The notes: generated by a model not told the origin, from the sequence alone. 64,000 nt of DNA from Flavobacteriaceae bacterium (GCA_013373385.1 JABXHX010000011.1:20013-84012); one strand, 5' to 3'; positions 43,049 to 52,794 are shown, counted from the first letter of the stretch. Numbers and translations: made by a program.

Positions 43049-44881
43049 ATGAAGAAAATCTTAGTTGCAATCATGTCATTGGTAATGATGACATCTTTTG
43101 CTCAAAATCAAAAAGACAACTCAGAAGGTTATTGGCAACAACACGTAGATTATAAGATGGATGTTGATGTAGATGTAAAAAAGTTTCAATACAAAGGAAC
43201 ACAAACCTTAGTGTACACCAACAACTCACCCGATGATTTAAAAAATGTGTATTATCATTTGTATTACAACGCTTTTCAGCCAGGAAGTGAAATGGATGCG
43301 CGTTTACAAAGCATTGCAGATCCTGATGGTAGAATGATAGAACGGAAAGATGGAAAAGTGATAAGCAGAATTTCGAAATTAAAGCCTAATGAAATAGGGT
43401 ATTTAAAAGTAAAATCATTACAACAAAATGGCAAAGATGTAAAATATGAGGTTGCAGGCACTGTGCTAGAAGTAATCTTAAATGAGCCAATAAAATCTGG
43501 AGGAAAAGCTGTTTTTACAATGGAATTTCAAGGGCAATTGCCAGTACACATCCGTAGAGCAGGAAGAAATAGCAGAGATGGTATTGCTATGTCAATGGCA
43601 CAATGGTATCCTAAAATGGCAGAATATGATTTTGAAGGATGGCAAGCACATCCGTATATTGCTAGAGAGTTTCAAGGAGTTTGGGGTAATTTTGATGTAA
43701 CCTTACATATTGATAAAAACTATACGGTAGCAGGTACAGGAAATTTACAAAATCCACAAGAAATAGGGCATGGTTACGAAGACAAATCAAAACCCGTAAA
43801 AAGAAAACGAGGAAAAAAATTAGCTTGGCATTTTAAAGCAGAAAAAGTCCACGATTTTACTTGGGCAGCAGACGATGCTTATGTACATGATATTTATAAA
43901 ATGAAAAACGGCCCAGACATTCACTTTTTTTATAAAAACGAAGAAAAATATAAAAAGAACTGGACTTCAATTCAGCCGTTAACAGCAAAAGCAATGGAGT
44001 TTTTCGAAAAAAATATTGGACCTTACCCTTGGAAACAGTACTCAGTAATTCAAGGTGGAGACGGCGGTATGGAATATGCGATGTGTACACTTGTTGCTGG
44101 TGGAGATAAAGGGAGCCCTATAGGTACAGTCATTCATGAGTTGGCGCATACGTGGTTTCAGCATATCTTAGCAACAAACGAAAGCAAACACCCATGGATG
44201 GATGAAGGGTTTACTACTTATATTTCTGCATTAGCATCAAATAAAATTTTAAAAAATGGAGATGGTAGACCAACAGCAAGAGGTTATGGAGGTTATTTTT
44301 ATGTTGTAAAAAATAATTTAGAAGAAGTACAAACCACACAATCTGATCGTTATAACACAAATACGGCATATGGTGTTTCTTCATATACTAAAGGAGGAAT
44401 GTTTTTATCGCAATTAAATTATATTATTGGAGAAGAAAATGTAAAAGCAACCATAAAAAAGTATTACAAAGATTTTAGTTTTAAGCACCCAACACCCAAT
44501 GATATAAAAAGAAGCGCAGAAAAGGTTTCTGGATTACATTTAGATTGGTATTTGAACGAATGGACTCAAACATTGCATAGAATAGATTATGGCGTTAAAA
44601 GTGTTGTGGGAAAAACAATTACATTAGAGCGTATTGGAAAAATGCCTATGCCAATTGATATTACAGTAACATATACAGACGGTTCTACAGAAGACTTTAA
44701 TATTCCTTTACGGATGATGAGAGGAAACAAACCGACTAAAGCTACTATAATAGAAGACTGGACTTGGGCACATCCAACCTATTCTTTTACTGTAAAAAAA
44801 GATATTAAAAAAGTAGAAATTGATACGTCTAAATTAATGGCAGATATTGATAGAAAAAATAATGTATACGAAGTAAATTAG
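43049..44881 (+). CDS. M1 family metallopeptidase, exported
   Basis: The 610-residue protein has a signal peptide (cleaved near TSFAQ) and an aminopeptidase-type fold. The zinc site is HELAH (His363, Glu364, His367) with the third ligand Glu386 in MDEGF, the classic HEXXHX18E spacing. The usual exopeptidase motif GxMEN reads GGMEY here, and a YGVSSYTKGG region supplies the proton-donor Tyr. It is exported and has no sorting domain. Peptide trimming in the periplasm is likely; substrate preference is unknown. Confidence 0.9.
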   Translation: MKKILVAIMSLVMMTSFAQNQKDNSEGYWQQHVDYKMDVDVDVKKFQYKGTQTLVYTNNSPDDLKNVYYHLYYNAFQPGSEMDARLQSIADPDGRMIERKDGKVISRISKLKPNEIGYLKVKSLQQNGKDVKYEVAGTVLEVILNEPIKSGGKAVFTMEFQGQLPVHIRRAGRNSRDGIAMSMAQWYPKMAEYDFEGWQAHPYIAREFQGVWGNFDVTLHIDKNYTVAGTGNLQNPQEIGHGYEDKSKPVKRKRGKKLAWHFKAEKVHDFTWAADDAYVHDIYKMKNGPDIHFFYKNEEKYKKNWTSIQPLTAKAMEFFEKNIGPYPWKQYSVIQGGDGGMEYAMCTLVAGGDKGSPIGTVIHELAHTWFQHILATNESKHPWMDEGFTTYISALASNKILKNGDGRPTARGYGGYFYVVKNNLEEVQTTQSDRYNTNTAYGVSSYTKGGMFLSQLNYIIGEENVKATIKKYYKDFSFKHPTPNDIKRSAEKVSGLHLDWYLNEWTQTLHRIDYGVKSVVGKTITLERIGKMPMPIDITVTYTDGSTEDFNIPLRMMRGNKPTKATIIEDWTWAHPTYSFTVKKDIKKVEIDTSKLMADIDRKNNVYEVN

Positions 44882-44898
44882 AATACAAAACACAAAAT

Positions 44899-44928
44899 AA
44901 AAAAGCGAGGAAATTTTCTCGCTTTTTT
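44899..44928. terminator. bidirectional terminator between the M1 peptidase and LysE genes
   Basis: GCGAG/CTCGC with an AT inner stem, flanked by A6 on one side and T6 on the other, so it can serve both convergent genes. Confidence 0.85.
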
Positions 44929-45607
44929 ATTTGTCAACTTTTTCAATTAAGGTGTCAATATTTAATTTTTCTTTAGGAATAAAGCCTTTTAATATCAAAC
45001 CAATACCAAAAATAATAAGCAAGATTCCCATCGTTTTTTTAATTCTGTAAATTACATTCGTTGTCAGCTTTTTCTTTAGCTTTTTTGCTAAAAGAATTTT
45101 TCCTAGATCTGTAATAAAATAACTGATTAATATGGTTGTAAAATACCAAAAAATATGATTAGGATTCATATCTAGTGTTGGGCCAATAACAACAATTAAT
45201 CCTAACCAAAAACCAAGAACACCAATATTGATGAAGTTTAAAAAAAAACCTTTGAAAAGTAATTTCACATAGTTGTTTTTTACATCTATGTCAATTAAAG
45301 GAGTACTTTCAACCTCCTTTTTATTGGATTTATCAAAATAGGTAATAAGTCCGTAAATAATCAAGATTAATCCCCCAATAAAAAATAACCTTGGATCATC
45401 TTTAATACGTTCTAACAAGTGCCTACTACCTAAATAGGCAATAACAATAAAAGCAATGTCTCCAAGTATAACACCTAGATTAAAAACAATGGCGGCTCTA
45501 GCCCCTTTTAAAATACTTGTTTGAATTAGCATAAAAAACACAGGTCCAATCATAAATGACAGAAAGAACCCAAGAATCACAGCATTTTTTATTTCGTAAA
45601 AATCCAT
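44927..45607 (-). CDS. LysE family exporter
   Basis: The 226-residue protein has six hydrophobic segments and the LysE/RhtB-type start (FFLSFMIGPVFFMLIQTSILKGARAAIVFNLGVILGD), followed by the typical loop and the later helix GFFLNFINIGVLGFWLG. Family members export amino acids or related molecules across the inner membrane; the substrate here is unknown. It lies 15 bases after the reductase gene on the same strand and may be cotranscribed with it. Confidence 0.85.
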   Translation of the reverse strand: MDFYEIKNAVILGFFLSFMIGPVFFMLIQTSILKGARAAIVFNLGVILGDIAFIVIAYLGSRHLLERIKDDPRLFFIGGLILIIYGLITYFDKSNKKEVESTPLIDIDVKNNYVKLLFKGFFLNFINIGVLGFWLGLIVVIGPTLDMNPNHIFWYFTTILISYFITDLGKILLAKKLKKKLTTNVIYRIKKTMGILLIIFGIGLILKGFIPKEKLNIDTLIEKVDK

Positions 45608-45622
45608 TAGTAAGGTCTATTT

Positions 45623-46660
45623 TTATACATCATCAAAATCAATAGAAATTTTAGGCGTAACAGGATGGGCTTGGCAAGTTAAAACCAACCCTTCTTCTAT
45701 TTCGCTGTCCGTTAAAATACTATTTTTTTTCATCACAGCTTTTCCTGCTGTAATTTTTCCTAAGCAACTACTACAAACACCACCTTGACATGAGTAAGGT
45801 GCATCAATATTATTGCGTAAAGAAGCTGCTAAAATATTATCTGAAGCGTCCATAATAAATGCATGCTCTTCGTCATCGAGTAAAACGGTTACTTGTGTTT
45901 TTCCGTCTTTAATTTCAACGGTATTATCTGTTGACGCTGTAAAAAGTTCAAAGAAAATTTGATCTTTTGTAAACTGGTTTTCTTGCAACGTTTCAGAAAC
46001 GGTTTCAATCATTTTTTCTGGACCACACAAAAAAGCAGCATCAAAAAGAATGTTTTGATATTTATTTTTTAGAAAATAATTTGCAATGCTTTTATCTATT
46101 CTACCAAACTTACTTTCGTTAGCTTGCTCTTGGCTATACACATAGTTTAAATGAAAGTTTGAATGCTTGCTGGCTAGTTCATCCAATTCGCTTTTAAATA
46201 TGGTGTTTTCTACAGATTTGTTTCCGTATACTAAAGTAAATGTTGTGTTTTGTGTGTTTTCTAAGGTAGCTTTTACCATAGCCATAACTGGAGTAATACC
46301 GCTACCAGCAGCAAAAGCAATATAATTTTTATCTGATTGAGGTGTTAAGGTAAATTTCCCTTCAGGTTCAGAGACTTCAATCGTGTCTCCTACTTTTAAT
46401 TGTGAGGTTGCATAGGTAGAAAAGACACCATCTTTTACCGCTTTTACAGCAACTTTTAATTGTTGGCTATTCGGTGATGCACAGATAGAATAAGCTCTTC
46501 TAACTTCGCTGTTGTTTATTGTAGTTTTTAAAGTAACGTATTGTCCTGCAATAAACGTAAACGTATCTTTTAAGTGATTTGGTACATCAAACAAAATTGA
46601 AATGGCAGTTGGTGTTTCTCTAACTATTTGTTTTACGGTTAATTTGTAAAATGATGACAT
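45623..46660 (-). CDS. PaaE-like ferredoxin--NADP(+) reductase with 2Fe-2S domain
   Basis: The ATG at 46660 gives 345 residues. It has an FAD domain (RRAYSICAS), an NAD(P) domain (AAGSGITPVMAMVKATL) and a C-terminal plant-type 2Fe-2S domain with Cys in YSCQGGVCSSCLGK and LTCQAHP. This is the architecture of the PaaE reductase of phenylacetyl-CoA epoxidase, and of related electron-transfer proteins. No paaABCD genes are nearby, so the partner oxygenase is unknown. A TATTTTTG element lies 20 bases upstream. Confidence 0.9.
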   Translation of the reverse strand: MSSFYKLTVKQIVRETPTAISILFDVPNHLKDTFTFIAGQYVTLKTTINNSEVRRAYSICASPNSQQLKVAVKAVKDGVFSTYATSQLKVGDTIEVSEPEGKFTLTPQSDKNYIAFAAGSGITPVMAMVKATLENTQNTTFTLVYGNKSVENTIFKSELDELASKHSNFHLNYVYSQEQANESKFGRIDKSIANYFLKNKYQNILFDAAFLCGPEKMIETVSETLQENQFTKDQIFFELFTASTDNTVEIKDGKTQVTVLLDDEEHAFIMDASDNILAASLRNNIDAPYSCQGGVCSSCLGKITAGKAVMKKNSILTDSEIEEGLVLTCQAHPVTPKISIDFDDV

Positions 46661-46679
46661 GAAGTAGAATTTTAAGATG

Positions 46680-46687
46680 CAAAAATA
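46680..46687 (-). promoter_or_regulatory. -7 element for the PaaE-like reductase gene
   Basis: On the minus strand this reads TATTTTTG, a perfect TAnnTTTG, 20 bases before the start codon. Confidence 0.5.
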
Positions 46688-46762
46688 GAAAACAAAATAC
46701 GAATTAGATGTTAGAATTAATATAAAGTAATACCTAAGTAATTTATACATAAGAAAATTATG

Positions 46763-46770
46763 TACATTTA
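46763..46770 (+). promoter_or_regulatory. PadR operon -7 element, leaderless spacing
   Basis: TACATTTA differs from TAnnTTTG in the last base and is followed by only CTCA before the ATG at 46775, which suggests a leaderless transcript. If the in-frame ATG at 46760 is used instead, this element would lie inside the gene. Confidence 0.45.
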
Positions 46771-46774
46771 CTCA

Positions 46775-47113
46775 ATGGGAAATCAAAAATTATATAAAGG
46801 ATCTTTACAGACAATTATTTTAAAGCTATTGGCACAAAATGATAAGATGTATGGTTATGAAATTACACAGAAAGTAAAAGAATTAACCAAAGGAGAATTA
46901 AAAATTACAGAAGGAGCATTGTACCCAGCTTTGCATAAACTAGAAGCTGAGGGATTATTAGATGTTGAAGTTGTAAAAGTAGGCAACAGATTGCGTAAAT
47001 ATTATAAACTAACAGAAAACGGCACAAAAGAAACTGTAAATAAGTTAGCAGAAATGCAAGAGTTTTTAAAAACCATGCAGCAGTTGGTAAGCCCTAAATT
47101 TAGTTTAGAATAA
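46775..47113 (+). CDS. PadR family transcriptional regulator
   Basis: The ATG at 46775 gives 112 residues. The winged helix is evident in KGSLQTIILKLLAQNDKMYGYEITQKV and ITEGALYPALHKLEAEGLL, the PadR-s1 signature. Such repressors often control the adjacent transporter operon, and here a membrane protein, an ABC permease-like protein and an ATPase follow on the same strand. Autoregulation at the upstream intergenic region is likely, by analogy with the family. Confidence 0.92.
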   Translation: MGNQKLYKGSLQTIILKLLAQNDKMYGYEITQKVKELTKGELKITEGALYPALHKLEAEGLLDVEVVKVGNRLRKYYKLTENGTKETVNKLAEMQEFLKTMQQLVSPKFSLE

Positions 47114-47124
47114 TAGAATGAGTT

Positions 47125-47826
47125 ATGAAAATAACAGAATCTCATATACAAGACTTGTATAAATTTACTAGAAAACATTTTGTAGAACATTACGATGTAC
47201 AAACAGAATTGGTAGATCATTTAGCAAACGATATAGAGCAAATTTGGGAGACAAAGCCTCAATTAACATTTCAAGAAGCAAGAGCTATTTCGTTTAAGAA
47301 ATTTGGTGTTTTTGGATTTTCTACAATTGTTGATAAACGAAGTAAAGCTCTGGGAAAAAAATACAACAAAATACTGTGGAGGTTTTTTAAAGAATGGTTT
47401 CAACTACCTAAAATAATACTTACAAGTCTAATATTTTTACTGTTTTACACAGTTTTATCTTATGAAGAAGGAAAAACAATTTTGTATATTTTTTTATTAG
47501 TGTTTGCACTATATGAGATATATAGAGGGGTAAAATTAAGAAAAGAGCAAAAACGAAGATTTAAAACTACTGGTAAAAAATGGATGTTAGAAGAAATGAT
47601 TTTTACAACAGCAGGAAGCATTGGTATTTTGGCTCCTGTAAATACCTATAACCTGTTCAGTATTTCAGATATTGAGGTGTTTTTCACATCAAATATATAC
47701 GCACTGCTTTTAGCCTCCATTCTATTAACTATTATGACAATAAGTGTTCATATAATAATGAATGTAATTCCTCTAAAAGCAGAAGAATTATTAGCAGAAA
47801 CGTACCCAGAATATAAAATACAGTAA
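47125..47826 (+). CDS. membrane protein of the PadR operon
   Basis: The 233-residue protein has an N-terminal helical soluble part (about residues 1-80, IQDLYKFTRKHFVEHYDVQTELVDHLANDIEQIW) that resembles permease-prefix segments, then four to five hydrophobic helices. It begins 11 bases after padR. It is probably an accessory part of the downstream ABC system; no family with a known function is recognised. Confidence 0.65.
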   Translation: MKITESHIQDLYKFTRKHFVEHYDVQTELVDHLANDIEQIWETKPQLTFQEARAISFKKFGVFGFSTIVDKRSKALGKKYNKILWRFFKEWFQLPKIILTSLIFLLFYTVLSYEEGKTILYIFLLVFALYEIYRGVKLRKEQKRRFKTTGKKWMLEEMIFTTAGSIGILAPVNTYNLFSISDIEVFFTSNIYALLLASILLTIMTISVHIIMNVIPLKAEELLAETYPEYKIQ

Positions 47827-47884
47827 TTTTTTTGTAACAAATCTGTTTTCAACCATACATATAGTCACTAATTAACCAAGTAGT

Positions 47885-49351
47885 ATGTTTAGACAATTTT
47901 TAAAATTAGAATGGAAACAATATTTCCGTTCTTCGTATTGGCAAAAAGGACTCGCATTAAAAATTATTATGGGCTTTTTTGCGCTGTATATGATGGCTTC
48001 TTTTCTAGTGTTAGGAATAGGTAGTTTTTTTATCATAAAAAAACTAATGCCAGATGCAGATCCCTTACAGGTGGTAAATTCCTATTTATTATTTGCGATT
48101 ACAGCAGATTTAATTTTTAGGTATATGATGCAAAAACTGCCGATAATGAATATCAAACCTTTGCTAATTTTACCAATTAAAAAAAGCAAACAAATTCATT
48201 ACGTTCTTACAAAATCAGTCTTTTCACCATTCAATTTTTTTTCATTATTCTTTTACATTCCGTTTGCAATTGTATTAATGAATCAAGGATATGATATTTT
48301 AGGTGCATTTGGTTGGCTAATATGTATGTTGTTAATTATACAATGTGCCAATTTCTTAAACTTTATTATTAACAAAAGCAATACAGCATTTTGGACATTA
48401 GCAACTATTTTAGCGGCATCTTCTACATTGCAATATTTTGAGGTTTTCGATTCAAAAGCATTGAGTCAATCTGTGTTCGACACCGTTTATGCAAACCCTA
48501 TCTTTGCGGTGATTCCGACAGTTTTACTCATTGTCTTTTACATGATAAATTATAAAATGTTAAGCAATCAATTGTATTTAGATGATGCAGTTAAAGTAAA
48601 AGTAAAAACAGCCAACACGGCAGATTTATCATGGGCAAACAGGTTCGGAGAAATGGCGCCTTTTATCAAAAACGAAATCAGACTAATTTGGAGAAACAAA
48701 AGAACTAAAACAGTATTCTTAATGTCTTTCTTATTTGTTTTATACGGACTGATTTTCTTTACCCAAAAGACATATCAAGATATGCCTGGTATTTTAATTT
48801 TTGCCTCACTGTTTGTAACGGGCGGATTTGTATTAAACTACGGGCAATTCATTCCTGCCTGGGAAAGTGCGTATTACAAAATGTTAATGAGCCAAAATAT
48901 TAGTTACAGAAAATATTTAGAATCTAAATGGTTTTTAATGAGTATTATGACTACGGCTCTTTTTGTACTCGCAACTCCCTATATTTATTTTGGGTTAGAT
49001 ATTTATCTTATGATTGTTGTTGGAGCCATATTTAATGTAGGTTTTAACACCTTGGTTTTATTGTATGCAGGCTCTTTTAATAGAAAACAAATCGATTTGA
49101 ATGCAAGCGGATTTGGAAACACTCAAGGTGCCAGTGCAAAACAGTTCATTATTATTTTACCAGTAATGGGATTTCCTGTTGCGGTATTTTACGCTTTTAG
49201 TTTACCGCTAGGGTTTAATGCAGGCCTGATAGCCATAGCAGCAATTGGTGTTTTAGGGTTAGTTACTAAAAACTACTTTATGAATATCATTGCTAAAAAA
49301 TACATTAAAGATAAATACGCAGCTATCCACGCGTTTAATCAAAAAGGATAA
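47885..49351 (+). CDS. DUF5687 ABC transporter permease-like protein
   Basis: The 488-residue integral membrane protein has about 11-12 hydrophobic helices and starts with FLKLEWKQYFRSSYWQKGLALKI, the DUF5687 type found in Bacteroidota beside ABC ATPases. It is most likely the permease for the ATPase encoded next, making a two-component exporter. The transported compound is unknown. Its start is 58 bases after the previous gene; the ATPase start is 24 bases after its stop. Confidence 0.82.
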   Translation: MFRQFLKLEWKQYFRSSYWQKGLALKIIMGFFALYMMASFLVLGIGSFFIIKKLMPDADPLQVVNSYLLFAITADLIFRYMMQKLPIMNIKPLLILPIKKSKQIHYVLTKSVFSPFNFFSLFFYIPFAIVLMNQGYDILGAFGWLICMLLIIQCANFLNFIINKSNTAFWTLATILAASSTLQYFEVFDSKALSQSVFDTVYANPIFAVIPTVLLIVFYMINYKMLSNQLYLDDAVKVKVKTANTADLSWANRFGEMAPFIKNEIRLIWRNKRTKTVFLMSFLFVLYGLIFFTQKTYQDMPGILIFASLFVTGGFVLNYGQFIPAWESAYYKMLMSQNISYRKYLESKWFLMSIMTTALFVLATPYIYFGLDIYLMIVVGAIFNVGFNTLVLLYAGSFNRKQIDLNASGFGNTQGASAKQFIIILPVMGFPVAVFYAFSLPLGFNAGLIAIAAIGVLGLVTKNYFMNIIAKKYIKDKYAAIHAFNQKG

Positions 49352-49375
49352 TCAAAAATAAAGACAGCAATAGTT

Positions 49376-50071
49376 ATGATACAATCAAATAATATTACAA
49401 AAAAATACGGAACAACAGAAGTATTACATATAGAAGAATTAACCATTCCTAAAGGACAAAGCTTTGGGTTGGTTGGTAACAACGGAGCAGGAAAAACCAC
49501 CTTTTTTAATATTTTGTTAGATTTAATTAGACCCACAACAGGGCAAATTTCTAACCATGATGTTGTGGTAAACCAGAGTGAATCTTGGAAATCTTTTACA
49601 GGATCTTTTATAGATGAAACCTTTTTAATTGGCTATTTAACTCCAGAAGAATATTTTGAGTTTATTGGCGATTTAAGAGGCATGAACAAGGCAGATGTAA
49701 AAAGCTTCTTAACAAAATTTGAAGAGTTTTTTAATGGGGAAATTCTAGGAAAAAAGAAATATTTAAGAGATTTAAGTAAAGGAAATCAGAAAAAAGCAGG
49801 GATAGCAGCTGCATTGATGGGAAATCCGCAAGTGGTAATTTTAGACGAACCTTTTGCAAACTTAGATCCTACTACACAAATTAGGTTAAAGAAAACATTA
49901 AAAGAATTAACCGAAAACAAAGAGGTTACCGTACTGGTTTCTAGCCACGATTTAAGTCATGTTACAGAAGTTTGTGAGCGTATCGTTGTCTTAGATAAAG
50001 GTCATGTTGTAAAAGACATTGAAACTTCAGAAGAAACCTTAAAAGAACTAGAAAGCTACTTTTCGGTATAA
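49376..50071 (+). CDS. ABC transporter ATP-binding protein
   Basis: The 231-residue ATPase has Walker A GNNGAGKT (34-41), signature LSKGNQKK, Walker B VVILDEPFANLDP and an H-loop in VLVSSHDLSH. The signature LSKGNQKK is of the multidrug/lantibiotic exporter type (LSxGNxxK). It pairs with the DUF5687 permease. The operon padR-membrane protein-permease-ATPase closes with a long stem-loop at 50098-50150. Confidence 0.9.
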   Translation: MIQSNNITKKYGTTEVLHIEELTIPKGQSFGLVGNNGAGKTTFFNILLDLIRPTTGQISNHDVVVNQSESWKSFTGSFIDETFLIGYLTPEEYFEFIGDLRGMNKADVKSFLTKFEEFFNGEILGKKKYLRDLSKGNQKKAGIAAALMGNPQVVILDEPFANLDPTTQIRLKKTLKELTENKEVTVLVSSHDLSHVTEVCERIVVLDKGHVVKDIETSEETLKELESYFSV

Positions 50072-50097
50072 CTTTCTTTTATTATTCTTATTTTTAC

Positions 50098-50150
50098 GCT
50101 CTTATTTACAATATTTTATTAGAAAAGTTGTTGTGAATAAGAGCTTTTTT
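50098..50150 (+). terminator. terminator after the PadR/ABC operon
   Basis: GCTCTTATTTACAA (50098-50111) pairs with TTGTGAATAAGAGC (50131-50144) with one G-U pair, and a T6 run follows. The loop is 19 bases. Confidence 0.75.
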
Positions 50151-50180
50151 AATGAATATAACTCTTGAAGTTTCTAAATA

Positions 50181-52376
50181 ATGCACATACAAAAATCGAT
50201 TTTATTTTTTCTGACAATTGGTATTGTATTGGTTTCTTGTAGTACAAGAAAAGATCGATTTTTAAACAGAACCTATAATGCTATTACCACTAAGTACAAT
50301 ATTTTGTACAATGGTAACATTGCTTTTGATGAAGGTTTAAAAGAGTTAAGACAAAAACACAAAGATAATTTTTGGGAGCAACTTTCTTTAGAACCCATAA
50401 CTTTTGATAAAGAAGAAATCAAAGTTCCGTCGTTTAACAATGTTGGTGCTCAAAACAAAACAGATCAGAACCAAACAGCATCAAAAGGATTTGATAAGGC
50501 AGAAGAAAAAGCTGTAAAAGCCATACAAAAACACTCGATGAATATTGGCGGTAAAGAGCGCAATCATCAAATAGATGATGCGTATTTACTCTTAGGAAAA
50601 TCTAGATATTATACACAACGTTTTGTGCCTGCCATAGAGGCGTTTAATTATGTTATTGTAAATTATCCGTATGCAGATTTGGTAAATGAAACAAGAGTTT
50701 GGAGAGCAAAAACAAACATTAGGTTAGACAATGAAAAATTTGCTATTGAATCGTTAAAAATTGTTTTAAAAACAAAAGACTTAGCTTCGCGTGTAAAAGA
50801 AGAAGCACATACTGCGTTGGCAATGGCATATGTAAAAATAGACAGCATACAAAAAGCCATACAGCAATTAAACTTAGCAGCGCAAACACAAGAAAATGTC
50901 AATCAAACTGCCCGAAATATGTTTGTGTTAGGACAACTGTATGCAAGTCAGCAAAAAACAGATTCAGCTGCTTGGGTGTATCAAAGTTTAATCAACTTTA
51001 AAAAAGCACCGCATAAATTTAAAATCCACGCACATATCAACCTAGCAAAAACAACAAGCAAAGATGATGTAGAAAATCAGTTGGTGAAGTTTGAAAAACT
51101 GATAAAGAATAGAGACAACAGAAATTATTTAGATAAACTTTACTATCAAAAAGGATTGTTGGAAGAAAGTAGAGATAGCTTGCAAAAAGCTATTGTTTAT
51201 TTTAATAAATCGCTGCGAGTAGCTAAAGGAGAAAAAACTCAAAAAACAGTAGCTTACGAAAAACTAGGTGATATTGCATACAGCAATTCGTTGTTTGTTA
51301 AGGCGAGCTCTTATTATGATAGCGTGCTTCAGCTTTCAAAAAAGAGTACTGATAAAAGAATACGAAAAATAAGAAGAAAACATAAAAGCTTGAGCAAGTT
51401 AACGGCTTTTGAAAAAGTGATTCAAACAAACGATAGTATCCTAAAAATTGCTACGTTGACTGCTTCTGAACAAAAAGCATTTTTTGAAAAACACATAGCA
51501 TTTTTAAAAGAAGTAGATGAAAAAAAGGCAAAACAACAGCTAAAAAACAGTTATTTTGGAAGTGCTTTTAGAGGTGGGTCTTCTAATCTGCGAACAAATA
51601 AAGGGAAATGGTATTTTTACAATAGGCAGTCTTTAAACTTTGGAAAAGCAACATTTCAAAAAGTTTGGGGCAATCGCCCTCTAGAAGATAACTGGAGGCT
51701 TTCTGATAAGCAACAAACTACGGTTAGTGCAACCTCAAAAAACAATGCAGTAACAAAAAAAGTACTCCCTAAACATCAGTTAGAAACATATTTAAAAGCC
51801 ATTCCTACAACAAAGCAACAATTAGATTCGTTGCGCTATACTAGAAATGAAGCGCTGTATCAAACAGGAGTAATTTACAAAGTGCAATTTAAAGACACTG
51901 ATTTAGCAATTGATAGACTAGAAAGATTGCTAAAAGAAAATCCGGATAAATCGTTGGTATTGCCAACTAAATATCATTTATATCAGTTGTATACAGAAAC
52001 ACAAAGTGCGAAGGCTTTGAGTTTTAAAAATGAAATCATAAGAGACTACCCAAAATCAAAATACGCTGATATTTTACAAAACAAACCTAAGAAGTTAGAC
52101 CAAAAATCAGTTTCTCAAACAGAAGCAATTTATAAAGAACTCTATTATATTTATAAAGAAAATAAGTTTTCTGATGTGGTTTCTCAAATAAATGAATTAC
52201 TTCCGACAATAAAAGAATCTAATTTAATTGCTAAATTTGAACTTTTAAAAGCCTTAGCTATAGGTAAATACCAGTCTAAAGCAGACTTTAGAAAAGCATT
52301 AGAGCATGTGTCTTTTAATTACGGCAATACCTTAGAAGGTCAGAGAGCAAAAGAGTTGATAAAACAATTAAAATAA
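50181..52376 (+). CDS. sprE: SprE/PorW-like type IX secretion lipoprotein
   Basis: The 731-residue protein has a lipoprotein signal (VLVSC, Cys20), then the diagnostic start STRKDRFLNRTYNAITTKYN, and TPR-like repeats throughout (for example ALAMAYVKIDSIQKAIQQLN; LYYQKGLLEESRDSLQKAIVYF). SprE of Flavobacterium johnsoniae and PorW of Porphyromonas are needed for type IX secretion and, in gliding species, for motility. It is in the same orientation as the following bactofilin, 10 bases downstream. Confidence 0.88.
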   Translation: MHIQKSILFFLTIGIVLVSCSTRKDRFLNRTYNAITTKYNILYNGNIAFDEGLKELRQKHKDNFWEQLSLEPITFDKEEIKVPSFNNVGAQNKTDQNQTASKGFDKAEEKAVKAIQKHSMNIGGKERNHQIDDAYLLLGKSRYYTQRFVPAIEAFNYVIVNYPYADLVNETRVWRAKTNIRLDNEKFAIESLKIVLKTKDLASRVKEEAHTALAMAYVKIDSIQKAIQQLNLAAQTQENVNQTARNMFVLGQLYASQQKTDSAAWVYQSLINFKKAPHKFKIHAHINLAKTTSKDDVENQLVKFEKLIKNRDNRNYLDKLYYQKGLLEESRDSLQKAIVYFNKSLRVAKGEKTQKTVAYEKLGDIAYSNSLFVKASSYYDSVLQLSKKSTDKRIRKIRRKHKSLSKLTAFEKVIQTNDSILKIATLTASEQKAFFEKHIAFLKEVDEKKAKQQLKNSYFGSAFRGGSSNLRTNKGKWYFYNRQSLNFGKATFQKVWGNRPLEDNWRLSDKQQTTVSATSKNNAVTKKVLPKHQLETYLKAIPTTKQQLDSLRYTRNEALYQTGVIYKVQFKDTDLAIDRLERLLKENPDKSLVLPTKYHLYQLYTETQSAKALSFKNEIIRDYPKSKYADILQNKPKKLDQKSVSQTEAIYKELYYIYKENKFSDVVSQINELLPTIKESNLIAKFELLKALAIGKYQSKADFRKALEHVSFNYGNTLEGQRAKELIKQLK

Positions 52377-52386
52377 ATAGACCCCT

Positions 52387-52794
52387 ATGTTTAGTAAAGA
52401 AAACCATAAAAAACCCAAGGCAATGGAAAGAAATATATTAGCAAAAAATACCAAAATTGTTGGAGATTTAAGTTCTGAAGGCGACTTTAGAATTGATGGA
52501 ATATTAGAAGGAACACTAACCACAAAAGGAAGAGTTATTATTGGAAGTGATGGACTAATAAAAGGAAAAGTACTGTGCGAAAATGCAGATGTAGAAGGAA
52601 AATTTTCTGGAGAATTACAAGTAAATAAAATTCTTACAATAAAAGCAACAGCATCAATTTCTGGAGATGTAGTGATTGGTAAACTATCTGTAGAATCAGG
52701 CGCTTCATTTAACGCCACATGCGCTATGAAAGGAGCGTTAAAAGAACTAAACCCAGATGAACAACAATCAGCAACAGAAGAAAAAACAGCTTAA
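52387..52794 (+). CDS. bactofilin-family cytoskeletal protein
   Basis: The 135-residue protein has the DUF583/bactofilin right-handed beta-helix repeats: NTKIVGDLSSEGDFRIDG, LEGTLTTKGRVIIGSDG, LIKGKVLCENADVEG and KFSGELQVNKILTIKATA, flanked by a basic N-terminus and an acidic, Glu-rich C-terminus. Bactofilins polymerise without nucleotide and act in cell shape and localisation. It overlaps the AtpZ start by 38 bases. Confidence 0.9.
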   Translation: MFSKENHKKPKAMERNILAKNTKIVGDLSSEGDFRIDGILEGTLTTKGRVIIGSDGLIKGKVLCENADVEGKFSGELQVNKILTIKATASISGDVVIGKLSVESGASFNATCAMKGALKELNPDEQQSATEEKTA

